A DNA stretch of 63,905 nt from Mesotaenium endlicherianum. Taxonomy: Eukaryota; Streptophyta; Zygnematophyceae; Zygnematales; Mesotaeniaceae. Positions 46,506-58,757 of the stretch are shown here, one piece after another (positions within the stretch are counted from its first letter, which is position 1; each line of letters begins with the position of its first letter). The stretch lies in contig WELA01007435.1 of NCBI GenBank assembly GCA_009602735.1, positions 28,434 to 92,338 of the forward strand. Reading direction: 5' to 3'. Both the position numbers and the translations under genes were made by a program. The notes under the pieces were generated by a model. The model had not been told where the DNA came from. It was given only the letters and a program-made list of their open reading frames with translations, and did not search any database.

Positions 46506-47775
46506 GCTTATCTACTTTGCCAGCATATCCACTAGTACCAGAATAGAATCATGCCCATTGGCAGTTATTGGTAGTGTAACCACCCAATCCATTGATATGG
46601 TTTCCCACCTCCTAGTTGGATTAGGTAATGGTTCTAACCATCCCTTGGGTGGTGTGTGTCTGGACTTATTCTTCTGACACTGATCACGGGACTCAACATA
46701 TTTTAAGGCCTCTCGAGGCAAACCTTCCCAGTGGTAGTGTTTGCCAATTTGCCAACAGTTTTGGCCTGCCCCAAATGCCCACCCAGTAGACTATCATGAG
46801 CCTGACTCAATAACAAATTCCACGCTATTTGAAATAACCAGCTTCAGCCTTCTTGAAGTGGTTTCTTTTACCCAAATCTCTCCCTTCAGCCAAAACTCGA
46901 GTGCAGTAGCAGGACTCACACCATCAGTGGGGCTGGGCTCAAATGTTGGGTCAGAAAGGTAGGCTTTTCTAAGTTGTTCAAGGAAGGACATTTTCATTAA
47001 GTGAAGTGAGAGCACAAAGGACTTTGTCTACAGAATGCTGATCAAAGTTCCGTTCTTGCAAGTCAGGTCTTCTAGAGAGAGCATCATCAAGATTCAACCT
47101 CCCTTGTTTGTAGTCAATTTGATCTTGGAACTGCTCCAGCATTTGGCTCCAGCGATTCTCCCTCCTGAACAGCTTGGTCTTCTTCTGAAAATGAGTCAGA
47201 GCTAGGTGAACCGTAATCACCTTGAAAGCTTTCCCATGCAAGTAGGCCCTCTACTGTTTGAGAACATGGATAATAGCTAACAACTCCTTGTCACGCACAA
47301 AAAAATTAATCTCAGCTGGATTAAACTTCATAATGTCATACAGCACAAGATGCCACTCCTGCTTTATCTTACCATCCTTTGTAGTGTGGTCAGCAGGCTG
47401 CAACAAAATTGCACCCATAGCAAAGTAAGAAGCGTCAATGACCACATGCACAGGTTTGCTGGGATCATATATAGCGAGAACAGGGGCAGAGCACAAAGCA
47501 TCTTTAAGGGTCTGGAAGGGAGGTTGCTGCTCTTCCCCCCATACATACCCTATGTCCTTTTTAGGGAGGTCAGTCAATTTACTGGCCTTTGTGGAATCAT
47601 TCTCAAAAAATCTCGAGTAGTAATTAGCCAACTCCAAGAAGGAGCTAACTTCGGAGACAAATTGAGGTACTGGCCAGTCCCTTATGGTTAGGACTTTCTT
47701 AGGATCCACATTGATGCTTTCCTTACTGACAACGTGGCCCAAGAATTCAATACTGTTCTTAAAGAAATCACACTT
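46506..47775 (-). pseudogene. B-related pol fragment (integrase, RNase H, part of RT)
   Basis: Minus-strand remnants related to the pol of element B but clearly diverged. The RT end and RNase H begin at 47742-47251 ([34 protein letters not shown]) and continue at 47241-46978. The integrase region at 47015-46512 includes CQKNKSRHTPPKGWLEPLP and DWVVTLPITANGHDS. Several stops and frame changes are present. Compared with element B it lacks ORF3, the integrase C-terminus and chromodomain, gag and the start of RT. The left edge fits an internal deletion of a B-type element; the right edge joins an LTR B in the opposite orientation. Confidence 0.8.
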
Positions 47776-49116
47776 TGGGTCAGCTTATTGACACATTCTT
47801 TGAAAGCCAACTGACCACCTTATGCAGTACCAGCAAACTGCCTAGTTATGCATCTAAATGTGATAGATGAATGGCCAGTTGACGCCTTAGGCGGATGGCG
47901 ATTGAAGAGGTTGCAGGCTGCTGCGCAGGTGGGGACTGGTGGAGTGCGTGGGCAGCGTGAGCTGGCAAAGGCGGGCTGACATCACGTTGTGAGTGATTGG
48001 GCGAGCTTCGTCACGATATCGGTGACTGGGTCCCGACTGCTTCATGCCCGGCTCGGCTCTACACTCTCTTGTAGTTAGTCAGTCCAGGCCCTCCCACTGG
48101 GTTGGGCCTGGACCATGGGCCTATGGGCGTCTGAGGGGTATCAATGCCGTGGTCCGTGGGATGGCTTTGACTCCTCCTCCTCCTCCTTTGCATCCAAATC
48201 GCGGTAGGTCTGCTCCATCGCCTTTCGCTCAGAGGTGGTGGTGCGCGGTATGTCATGCTTTGTGCCGTCGAGTCTCCTGCATGTCTGGTCCAGTTGATCT
48301 GGGGTAGTGGGCGTTGACAGGCTAGTGGTTAGTTGGGTTAGGGTGGTAGGTGAGGATGACCTAGTCCACAAACGACTTCAGCAAACACTTGGACCTATGA
48401 TCCGCTCACTAGGTTTTGCTGTTGAGCGGTTGTGAGGTTCCGCCGGGATTCCACGCATTTCCCTCTATCTTCACACGTGGTCCTGCAGCCCACACGTGTG
48501 GAGGTCAAACCACGAGTTCCCTCGCTCGTTGGGTCGGCGCTAGTACCAAGTGGGAGCTGTAGTTGCTTGTGGCCTAGTCATCACGTACGATAGGCAGCCC
48601 CCGCTGGGTATGCCCACGGGGTTGCTAGGGGTGTAGGGAGAGTAGGGGCGTGCACTTGGGGTGTTGGAGGTCGTCTCGGCGTACTACGTCGTCCTCATTT
48701 GACTTGGGTCGTTTTATATATTAGTTATGATGGTTTTGGTATCTCGAGTAGGCGGTGCCACCGCACTTGCCGTTGAATAGTAAGCTCGATCCATGTACAT
48801 AGGTTGGGTCATGCTCTCGAGTTCGGCATTAGGAAATGAGGCCTACTCTCTCCGGACAATTTACTGAGAAAACATCTGAATCCAAGGCTGCAAGCCGTTA
48901 CACGAACAACTTACTAGCCTTGCTTATGTACGAGTTTACTGATTGCATGATTGATGCACATTACTAGCATTTGACTTGTGAGTATTGCCTACTACTAGTT
49001 GAGTGGTCTTTTGCTTTTTATTAAGTTAAGCAAAAACTATCACGCATAAGGATTACTTCATGATATAAAAATCTTCTATTGATTGTTATCGCTTATAAGT
49101 GACTCGATTCATTTCA
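47776..49116 (+). mobile_element. LTR B fragment in opposite orientation, interrupted
   Basis: 47776-47921 matches one part of LTR B and 48745-49116 matches the terminal part (ending CGATTCATTTCA), both in the orientation of the solo copy at 55132. About 90 bp of LTR are missing between them and replaced by 47922-48744, which carries repeat family E. Confidence 0.65.
48280..48720 (-). repeat. Repeat family E, copy 2 (reversed)
   Basis: Reverse complement of the right-hand part of the copies at 43741 and 52131: GGTTAGTTGGGTTAGGGTGG near 48327, CCCACACGTGTGGAGGTCAA near 48490 and GGGTGTAGGGAGAGTAGGGG near 48627. Confidence 0.6.
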
Positions 49117-49990
49117 TCTTGGCGCAATCGCACGTCGGAGCGATCGGTCGAGTCTCTAGAGTTCTCAGCCTCGCGCCCGAGTGCAGCGCGCGGATGCGTG
49201 ATGCGGCTCGAGTGACAGCTGCGACTGTGCGAGCTGCATCGACGGTGGTTCCGGCAGTGGCGGCAGCAGCGCTGGCGTGGGTGGCGCTAGGGGCCAGTAG
49301 GTGGCATGGCTAGATCGCTCATATCTCCCTCAATACTTAACCAAATGACGCGAAAGCGGTGCCAATAATAAGGTGACTCGACGCGCTCCACTTTGATGAC
49401 TTCCAATTTGAAAAAGATCCAACATATGGATGCGTAAAGTCAAAGAAAAGTTGTTCCTCCTATGTTGACGATTGACACATGTGTAGCTCAATTTTGAGCG
49501 TCAACCTCGAGTCAATAAATCATGACAGACAAGATACATGCAACTACGCATGCACGTGGTTTAAATGCCAAATACAACAACTCATAACTTGTGCATGATT
49601 CCAAAATTCATAAAAGTGCATGTTGAAGAGTTGCGTACATGGTTCTTGTTGCCTTCACTATATTGTACCTCAACAATATGCATACTAAATACTACACTAA
49701 GAGGAGCCGGGCAACATATATGACCTGAAGCTCCGGGGAAACCTGACAGAGTAGTGCAAGCACTGAGTGCTCGTTGTTGAATGCAAGTGTATTGGCTTCT
49801 TGAGACAATCTAACCACATACTCTAATCTCAGATAAATAACACCAGCATGACAAAGTGACTCACGGCAGCCACATGCAGCTTGCTATATGACAATATAAG
49901 GCAGCCCGTCGCCCATCGCCCAACAGCACACACGCACATGCGCGCACGCCTCCAGGTTAGCAGCCAGCAGCCACCCGCAGACGTCTGTTG
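49117..49990. other. Spacer, no gene recognised
   Basis: A GC-rich start (49120-49320) followed by AT-rich sequence. It resembles the untranslated tail of LTR elements in style (GCTCATATCTCCCTCAATAC) but could not be assigned. Confidence 0.35.
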
Positions 49991-50710
49991 ATCACCAACA
50001 CATGGCTGTGCGCGCAGATGCAAAGGAAGGGAGACTGAGCGCGTGCGTCAAGACAGGCGCGCACATGGAGGTGCAAGAGGGAGCAATGGACAAGAGGGGA
50101 AACGGGCAACGCGCACGCAGATGGAGAAAGAGAGGCCAGAGGAAGGGAGAGAAACAGCGCGCGTGGGCGCGCACATTACTGTTTACGTGCAAACGGAGAA
50201 AGAGAGGTTGGAAGGAGGGAGAGAGAAAGCGCGCAAACAAGCACACACGCATACAAGGAGGAACAACAGGGAGCAACGTACAAGAGAAGGGACAGGCAGC
50301 GCGTGCGCACACAAAGGAACAGAGGCTAGAGGGAGGGAGAGAGAGAGCGCCCGCATGCGCAGGCGCGCACGTGGAGGCGCGACAGGGGAGCAAACAGCGC
50401 ACGCACGATCGCTGTGCGCGCAGACGCAAAAAGATTGGCCAGAGTGAGGGAGCAAGAGAACGTGCGCGCAAGCGCAGGCACGCAAATGCAGGGGCAAAAG
50501 AGAGGCAAAAAAGGAAAGAAAAGACAGCGCGCGCCTATGCGCAAGCACGCACATGAAGAAGCAACAGGGGTACTGGCAGTGCACGCTCAAGAGAGAGCGC
50601 GCGCCCATGCGCAGGCACGCACATGGAGAAGCAACAAGGGGTACTGGCAACGCGCGCGCAAACAAGAGAGCGCGCCCATGCGCAAGCACGCACATGAAGA
50701 AGCAACAGCA
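49991..50710. repeat. Degenerate GC/purine-rich minisatellite
   Basis: The clearest units start at 50541, 50611 and 50682 (GCAAGCACGCACATGAAGAA and variants), giving lengths of 70 and 71 bp. Upstream to about 50000 the same words (GCGCGCACATGGAGG, GAGAGAGCGCGC, AACAGGGAGCAA) recur irregularly. Open frames on both strands here encode Arg/Ala/Lys or Cys/Leu/Ser low-complexity peptides and are repeat artefacts. Confidence 0.8.
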
Positions 50711-51146
50711 CAGTCAGCTTCTGCAGGCTGCCAGTTCACGAGAGGATGCCAGCCGGGCAGCCGTTCAACGCTAGTCCCGGCCGAGCGAGGCTGCTTGCAC
50801 GCATCAATGACGAGGAAAGGGAATCATGGCATGATGAAAGAAGTTAACAAATATGGAGTGAGAGAAGGAGAGGGGGACAAATTTGATTGCGCTAAACAAG
50901 CAACGTCAATCAAGGACCTTTTCAACTCCCAGCCCCAACTTCTCACCCCTCACCCCCCCCGCCTCCCCAATCCTCTCCCCTATCACTAAAGAGGGCTGAG
51001 CTCAGGAAGAGGCAGGAGGAGGTGGAGGAGAGGATCAAGAGGACGAGGCAGATGGAGACAAGAGGAGGAAAGGCATGAGGCAGATGGAGGCAGATGGAGG
51101 AGGAGGAGGAAGAGGAGGAGGAAGGGGGCGGAGGCTCACAGCTGCT
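50711..51146. other. Spacer with a GAGGAG-rich tract
   Basis: 51000-51130 is almost purely purine on the plus strand (GGAGGAGGAGGAAGAGGAGG), i.e. CT-rich on the minus strand, resembling the pyrimidine-rich introns seen elsewhere. It adjoins the minus-strand LRR exon. Confidence 0.5.
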
Positions 51147-51227
51147 TCAGTGCGTTAGGTCACTAGCATTGGCCAGTGTGGGGGGGATGGGCCCACTGAG
51201 GTCGTTGGAGTACAGCACCTTGTAGCA
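51147..51227 (-). pseudogene. Isolated leucine-rich-repeat exon
   Basis: 27 codons on the minus strand behind a CAG acceptor (51230-51228), ending in TGA. They encode YKVLYSNDLSGPIPPTLANA followed by SDLTH. This fits the plant-type LRR consensus (LxxNxLxGxIPxxLxxLxxL) of receptor-like kinases and related proteins. No neighbouring LRR exon was found on either side in this window, so it is a fragment or a lone exon of a gene with long introns. Confidence 0.45.
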
Positions 51228-52130
51228 CTGGCAGATAGACACACGCACGCGCGTGTCACAACTCGCATAAAAACACGCGTCTTACAAGATGATTGGCGCT
51301 TACTAATGGCCACATTGGGTCTACAATTATTTCATTTCTATTAACCACTTGCTCTTCTACTGCTTGTCTTTCAGACGTGTGGAAATTAGACAACACAAGG
51401 AAATAAGGGCCGTCCAGAGAGTGACAGCTGGTGCCACATGGTACATGCACATACATACAAGCACACAAGCACGCACGCACGCACGCACACCCACAAACAC
51501 ACACACACACAAGGAACCAACGAGTACACTTAGATAATTAGACACTAAGACACTATTATACAAATAATTGGTTGGGTGAATAAGATGGAAGACAGATGTT
51601 TCGAGAACTCACAGCTGGAAATTATGCTGATGCGTGACCCGACCTCTGTACTCGTGACCCGACCTTTGTACTAGTGTCTGCCACAATACGTGTTCATATT
51701 GCAATTGCAAGGTCGGATTCCACAATGGCGTTTCTATGTGTAAACAAAGTCCAACCTAAAATGTAAAGTCTTAGTGGCAATCTACCACACTAAAGTGAGC
51801 TCAAGTCTGCACATAATATTCTCACTTTTAACATTTTGCGTCTAAATGGATCGATCCGTCTCTCGACGTGCCACTCACTGTTCGATAATTCGCAGGATGG
51901 GGAGGGGAGCGGGAGAGTGAGCGCAGAATCGCCCACAAACTTACCATCGAACCGGCCGAACCCGTTTCCACTTCGAGTGAATACGGAGGTAGCCGGACTC
52001 TTCTCCCGTGCTGTGATCGAGGCGTTCGGGCTGCCCGCGGGCAGAAACGGGGTCGGGCCCCGGAGGACTTCGGGTTCCCCCGCTCCCATCCCTCCGTCGC
52101 CCCGGGAGTTGAGTCTGACTAATCTAGGTG
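51228..52130. other. Spacer with a CA/GCAC microsatellite
   Basis: 51445-51512 holds ACAAGCACGCACGCACGCAC followed by an AC run. The rest is mixed; a GC-rich open stretch at 51836-52141 has no recognised domain. Confidence 0.45.
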
Positions 52131-52880
52131 CTGCAGGTTAAAATCCCCCAAATTAGGGGAAAAAGTCCACAGCTTATGAGCTGTAAATGCGAGAAGAATA
52201 CTAGAGGTCTAGAATGGGCACTAAAAGGGGCACTTAGGCAGCTAGGTACTAAGAGAAAAAGGAACTATGTGAAGTGCAGAAGCTTAGTAGATTACCCTAA
52301 GCTAGTGTGCATGATTTGACCTAGGGGTATAAGAATCCGCGGATGGTGAAGAGGGTAATGCTCGAGCTTATAAGTGTAGTGAAACAAATGGATAAAGTAC
52401 TTAATAAAGTAGAATATTGTACTTATTCAAGACAAGGATCTTTAAACACAAGTGGTAGCTTCTTGAAAGAGAGGGTTTCTTAAAACTTAATACATTACTT
52501 GGCTACTCGTACTCTCCCTATCCCCTAATAACCCCGTCAGCATTGTCTATCGTACATGACAACTTAGTCATGGTTGCTTGGGGATCCCACTTGGTACCCA
52601 CGTCGACCCATCAGGCGAGCCAACTTGAGGGTCGACCTCCACATGTGTGGGCGGCGGCACCACGTGTGAAGGCGAAGAGGGTGCGCGTGATCCGGGCGCC
52701 TCACAGCTGCTCAGAAGCAGAAACGTCGTGAGCGGATCGTGGGTCCAAGTGTTCACCACTAACAACCATGAACTAAGGCATCCTCGCCTACCACCCTAAC
52801 CCGACTAACCACTACAACCTGTTATCACCCACCACTCTCAAGCAACCCTGACTAGACACAAAGGAGACTCAACAGCAACG
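52131..52880 (+). repeat. Repeat family E, copy 3, with an LTR A fragment inside
   Basis: Matches copy 1 in two parts (52131-52376 and 52498-52880). About 52377-52497 between them is a reversed fragment of LTR A (GATAAAGTACTTAATAAAG, GACAAGGATCTTTAAACACA, AGTGGTAGCTTCTTGAAAGA), truncated relative to 503 bp. Confidence 0.6.
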
Positions 52881-55131
52881 GGCCTTATCCAGGTCAGTCA
52901 ACGGTGAACTTAGTGCTTGGAGTGTTGCTGCTGACACGACCACCGATTCTTGTGGCAGAGCCACGCGGAGAAAGGAGTGGTTATGTTGAAGCTATTCGTT
53001 GGGTTAATTGCCAGAAAAGTTGCACAGATCCACCAAGGAGTGAAAGTGGCCAGGGTTATCCACCTAGACAATGATCGTGTAACATTTCTCGATTTCATAG
53101 CTATTAGGAGAGAGATGCGCCAGAAGCTCACTTTTCAAGACTTGGTATCCACAAAAATGGGGAACATACGTGTGTAGGATGGAGACATCAAGAATCTCCA
53201 ACCTGCGTAGTACCGTGAACTGTATCATATCAATCATGGGTCTTTGCGGGAGTCCCTTGCTAGGCCATTTTCTCAAGTCGGAAGGCTGAGAGGATTAAAT
53301 GATCCACGAGCAGAGGAATGGGGACAAAGTGTGAAAATTTCAACCACCTGCTGGAAAAGCCCAACCCACTAATTTACGTACTGGAAAATAAGCAACCAAA
53401 AGTGAGGTATAGTGCGCTGCAATCAAGAGACCCATGGCTAAGGATGAACACCATGCTGGCCTTCACTCTTTGGTGAACAATTTGAGACACAATGGATCTT
53501 CACAACAACCCACGATCTTTTGGACAAGTGGCATCCCCTAAAAGTCTTGAGAAGAATTTGGAATTTTTACTTAGTAAGCACATAACGCTCAACTTGAGGG
53601 AGAAGTGCTATAAGGAGTGCGAGTCCAACTAGTGTTTAAGTCAAATGCCTACCCTTAGTATCGAGCCAACATTGTGGGAGAAACAAGGCAAGTGCTCCTA
53701 ACGCCTACATCATTTTTGAAGATCAGAGCTTTTAGAAATGGAGGACCTGGCATGATGAAGGATTCCACACTTGTTGTTTGGCATGAGCCAATTAGTGTGG
53801 AAAAAGAACAGTTGGGAATTTCTAAATAGCTTAACCTTCCCAACGATTGCGGCTGTTGGAGAAGAGGCACCTGCGAAGGCATTTGGCAACGCCATTGGGC
53901 AACACATGATAACGTGGTTGCTAGAGATTATATTCACTTGGCAGCATTTGAGGTTCCAAGCAAAACCCCCCACAGTCGCCAATTTGAGCAAAAAGCTCGA
54001 CAGTGAATTTGGTAGTTTAATGGTCGTTGAGAAATGTTCGCCAACGTTCGGAGAGGACGCCGCCTCGCAACACAATTGCTGGAGTAGCAAGAGGTGTGCA
54101 AACTCTTGCCAAAACGGCAAGAAGGTTGAAATGGAGCATCCACCACTGCAGGAGAATGCACTCGCTCAGCACGGACCCTAGAGTGGGAGATTGCACCTCC
54201 TCAGCAATATACCCCAGAGCGGGAGTCGACACCTGCTCAGCAACATACCTCTTTGAGGGATGTAACTTTAGTACAGCAAGATAAGCCAGTACGTGAAGAT
54301 ACCCTCAAACTAAGCTCATTGCAAAGTGAGAATGGAAGCAGAGCATAGGGCAAAGACACGGCCTTATGGCAACGTGAGGACGACAGCAGCTGCTGGTATG
54401 CTGATCCACCTGTAGCTAGCCCATCATCAAAAGAAAGTGGGGGCTTGGAAAGCCCTAAAAAAGAGCCAACAAAACGGCAGTTGGCAAGTGGATCAATGAG
54501 ACCAACCGGAAGTCAGGGATATCTAACTCCCCCTCATTCAACAACTCTTAAAGGACCATCTGTCTTAAGGTATTCTTCAGAAACGAGACGTCAGCGTTGG
54601 CCAAGATATTGTTTGACGCCCTTAAAGCATTGAAAGAGATGAAAGTTTGCTAAGAATCGTGGGCATGTTGGCTCAAAAAGCCACTAAGAATGTGATGGTC
54701 CAGCTCAAACGCATACCCAGAAGAGGGGCGGCTGAAGGAAACAAAAGTGACCCAGGCAGCTCAGTCTCTCCAAACTGCTATTATCATGATGGTATTTTCC
54801 AACAAGAAAGAAGAAGAAGAAGAGCCACCAACCCAAGGATCAAAAGTGCCGGCTCTCCCAACTTCCAAGAGCTGAAGAAGAGATACTTAGGTTCACAACT
54901 TCAAAAATGGACCGTGTTGAGGAACAGGTAGCCAGTGGTTTGACATTGGAGGGGTTGTACCCAGACGTCTTGTACGAGGCAGTAGAGTTGACAATGCTCG
55001 CCAATGCGGCTCTAAAGCCCATCACTGTGTCCTAGCTACGACAGCAGCCAGAGCTAATTGAGTGTAGCCAAGAAGGAATCACTACTTGGAAAGTCAAGAA
55101 TTTCAAAATTAAGCCTCAACCGGTGGCCAAA
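52881..55131 (+). other. Unrecognised decayed region, possible old coding element
   Basis: Plus-strand frames carry protein-like stretches separated by stops: MLKLFVGLIARKVAQIHQGV and VIHLDNDRVTFLDFIAIRRE (52989-53177), then FPTIAAVGEEAPAKAFGNAI and KPPTVANLSKKLDSEFGSLM (53771-54181). A glutamine/proline-type repeat occurs at 54160-54260 (two near-copies of CTCAGCA…ACC…GAG…GGGAG). I recognise no family. It may be a degenerate retroelement or virus-derived sequence. Confidence 0.3.
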
Positions 55132-55851
55132 TGTAATGAATAAGTACACAAGTTAATATAATATTCATTTAAATATAATAGTTAAATAAGTCCAGCATGC
55201 TGAACTCTAGTTAATATATAGTCTGTTGGACTTTATATAGATATCAGTTTAATGACTCAGCCGGAAGCAGCAGGCTGAAGTCAGCTTAAGTCAGCTCGCT
55301 GACACATTCTTTGACAGCCAGCTGACTTCCGTACTCGTTCGCAGCGAACTGCCTAGATATGCATCTAAGTGAGATATGCTAGATGAATAGCCAGATGACA
55401 TCCCTAGGATGGATGGCGATTCGGGATGATGGGAGATGGCGGTGGATTTGGTTAACCGAGGTCCTGCCAGCGTGGTTCACTCCCGGGTAGGCGGTGCCAT
55501 TGCACTTGCCGTTGAACAGTCTACTCATACCATGCACATATGCTAGGTATTGCTCTCGAGTTCGGCATTCGGAAACGAGGCCAACTCTCTTGTACAGCTT
55601 ACGGAGAGAGATCTGAATCGAAGGCGAGAAGCCATTGATACGCACTGTCTTCTGGCCTTGCTTATGTATGATTTTACTGATTGCATTATTAATGCTGCTT
55701 TACTTGCATTTAACTTGCGAAACGTTGTCCACTGCTAGTGTGGTGTTCTTTGCTGTTTAATCAACTTACAGAAAACACCATAAGGATTACTTGCTGATAT
55801 AAAGATCTTCATTAATTGTTAATCGTCTATTTGGTAAGACGATGCATTTCA
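55132..55851 (+). mobile_element. Solo LTR B (720 bp)
   Basis: TGTAATGAATAAG ... GATGCATTTCA, the reverse orientation of 4866-5584. The target duplication CCAAA is at 55127-55131 and 55852-55856. No internal region. Confidence 0.92.
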
Positions 55852-55962
55852 CCAAAGAAAGAAACACCACCTACTAACGTCCCCAAAGGTGTTATTTGGA
55901 ACATCAGGGTCAGATACAGCGATTAGGAGCTTGAGAAGGAACTCTGAGAGCTATATAAGTCT
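55852..55962. other. Short segment between solo LTR B and the D element
   Basis: 111 bp continuing the region to the left of the solo LTR. Contains CTATATAAG (55951). No gene. Confidence 0.4.
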
Positions 55963-57482
55963 TGCAACGATCTGAGCTATTTTAGACTTATTTGGGACGT
56001 TTTCCTATTAACCTAAAATACATTACACTATTTATCAATATATTCTTTGATAAATGATTGCATCATGATCAATTAATCGCCACACGCGTGTGCCGACTAA
56101 TTCATGGTCATTAGCAGAACAATCAAGATGCTATTGCAAAAAGCGTCGTAAAGTAATTGGACTACTTTGCAGTAGTACGACATAATTATTCATAAAGTAC
56201 TTTGATTAATTATGAGATGATAACCTAATCAATTGTGGATTGATTAGATTATCAGATTGTCATTATTTTGGATAATGCACAGTCACTGATTTCGGATTAA
56301 CGACGAGTCGTTGAATCGAACGAAGTCGTAAATCTCAAACGAAACGATCATGCAAAGTACATTTGCATCCATGCGGATTCAAACCCGCAACCCTTTGTTT
56401 GAGTCTTGAGACGATCACACCTAACCGATTGGTGAAGTAGTTATTACGACTACTCGGTCATGACGAAAGCATGTGCGCACGACAAACGGTCACGTCTATC
56501 GAAAAACATCGAAGACATAAACGCAATTAGTCACGTCTACTTCAAAAGAAGCTTACATGTGACTACAAACAATCATGTCTATTCAAAGGACGCGACTACG
56601 CCAATTTGGCGCGAAACGATTCGTTACGATTTGTCGCGATTTGTTGAAAGTCTCGAAATTGCCAAAAGGCATGATTTCGGGCATTTGGTCAAACGGGTCA
56701 CATCCATTTGAACGTTTTTGTTGACATGACTAGTGCCCTAGGTGGTGACTCAAAGCACTCAAGGCCTCACGTTGAATAGGCATAAATACCTGCGGGAGTC
56801 GTTGTGATTGCAACTCTCACAAGCACTACTTTTATGGCTACGTGCTACGTCTCTCTCTTTCACTCTCGAGCACTTAGCAAATATTAAGAGTTAGAAATAT
56901 TATCTTTCCACTATTATTAAAGATATCTTGAATACCGAGGAAAAGTGTAGTGATTTGAGTTATAATATATTAGTTTGCATATTTTTTAATGCTTTTGAAT
57001 ATATTGGAGTAGTATTGTGTGGATTCAAGTGTGAATAGATACTCTAGTGACTTGGTTCATGTCCTTTGAACCTTCTAAGGCATTTTCGAAGTTAGAGGAA
57101 GGACCTAGAAGAACTCCATGTGGCAAAAGTCAAATGTGCCATTTTTAGGTCAAAAGGACATGTGTACATTATTCTAGAAAGAGGTGGCCAGTTTTGGGAT
57201 GTGTTGGGTGCCAACACATCAACATGCACCTTCCTAGAAATAACTTATATAGCAAGTATATAAACAAGAGCTAGAACATAGAAAGATTGCAGAATCACTC
57301 TTGTACTTGCCAAATTCCAGAAATATAAAAACTATCAAGAAGCCATCTCTCTTTCAAGAAGCTACCACTTGTGTTCAAAGATCCTTGTCTTGGAATAGAT
57401 AAAGTATTATATTCACTAAGTACTTTATCTATCTGTTTCACTACAGTGGTATCGCAGCTAGGCACTTTGGTAGCACAAGAAG

Positions 57483-58757
57483 ATGGCCGACCCTCAAGAC
57501 CAACAGCAAGCTTTTGAAGGAAGCTCTTCCTCTCCAAGAGGTCCTCCTCCAGCGCCGATGGGAGAGCCCACTCAAGAAAATCTGCAACAACAAGAAGCAC
57601 CACAAGGAGGAGCACACCCTCCTCCAGCGCCAATGGGAGAGCCCACTCAAGAAAATCTGCAACAACAAGAAGCACCGCAAGGAGGAGCACCAAATCCCGT
57701 GGCAGCCGCTATAGCAAAGTTGACCCCACCACAAGGAGTTCCCGCAAATGAGTGGGCAGCTTTCCTAATGACCGTCCACAATCAAGTGGGGTTGGCCACC
57801 TATGAAGCAACCGTGCAAGCGTAAAGAGAAGCTATGGCTGCCATGGTTGCCCCCATTGCGAGCAATGCTCAAAATCCAGCCCCGGCTCAAGCGCCTCCAC
57901 AAGAGCCAACGAGAGCAAGGAAACTCATCAAGCCCGGCAAACCTGACACTTTCAACCCCGAGAAAGGTGCCAACCTGAATTTATGGCTCTACCAAGTGGA
58001 GACGTACCTCGCGTTCCTTGAAGTACCCGAGGAGGACTACGTTCCCTTTGCCGTTACCTTACTTAGAGGAGCAGCAACATCATGGTGGCGTAACTATCAA
58101 GCGGCTATATATCAAGCTATGGCGCACCCCATGCTCGGCCAAGAGCCCCCACCATCATATGCAAGATGGGCAGATTTTCGTGAGGCCCTCAAAAAGCAAT
58201 TCATGCCCATCAATGCGGAGAAGATTGCCCGAGGAAAGCTCCACCATCTCAAGCAAACGACGTCCGTTCAAGAGTATACATCCAGATTTCACGCCCTCAC
58301 TCTTGAGATCCCCAACATGTCTCTCGACGAGAAGATTGACCGCTACGTCTTTGGCCTCAAGCCCAAGGTGGCAAAGGAAGTGGAATTACGCGACTTGACG
58401 GACTTCTCAAAGATCATTGAAGTGGCCCAAAAGATGGATGCCCTGCATTTCAAGCACTCCGTGCCTTCATCTTCACGGGTACCGGCGACGCGGGTGTACG
58501 CAGCCCCTTCCTCATCCGAATCTGGACCCACACCCATGGAAATCGGAGTTATTAAAAGGGACCCCGCGGCTGCTCGGAAGAGTGGAAGACCCTCCAATGA
58601 CACTTATGATGCAAGAAACCAGCAAGGAGTGAAAGCAAGACTCTCCCCGGCTGAAAAAGAAGCTCTCATGACGGCTGGACTATGCTTCTATTGCAAGGAA
58701 AAGGGCCATCGTGCACTTTCATGCCCCAAAAAGTTGTCAAAAAACGGACAGCGCCGG
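57483..58757 (+). pseudogene. Element C gag
   Basis: Same layout as element A Gag: N-terminal duplicated Pro/Gln-rich unit, Gag domain and CCHC knuckle ([14 protein letters not shown]). A TAA at 57822-57824 (TCA in element A) splits it into residues 1-113 and a downstream frame beginning at 57834. The slippery heptamer and hairpin-forming sequence before the stop are retained (58739 onward). Confidence 0.9.

Noticed and set aside
49992..50695. Overlapping open frames of 130-190 codons on both strands
   Set aside because: Encode low-complexity peptides from a purine-rich minisatellite.
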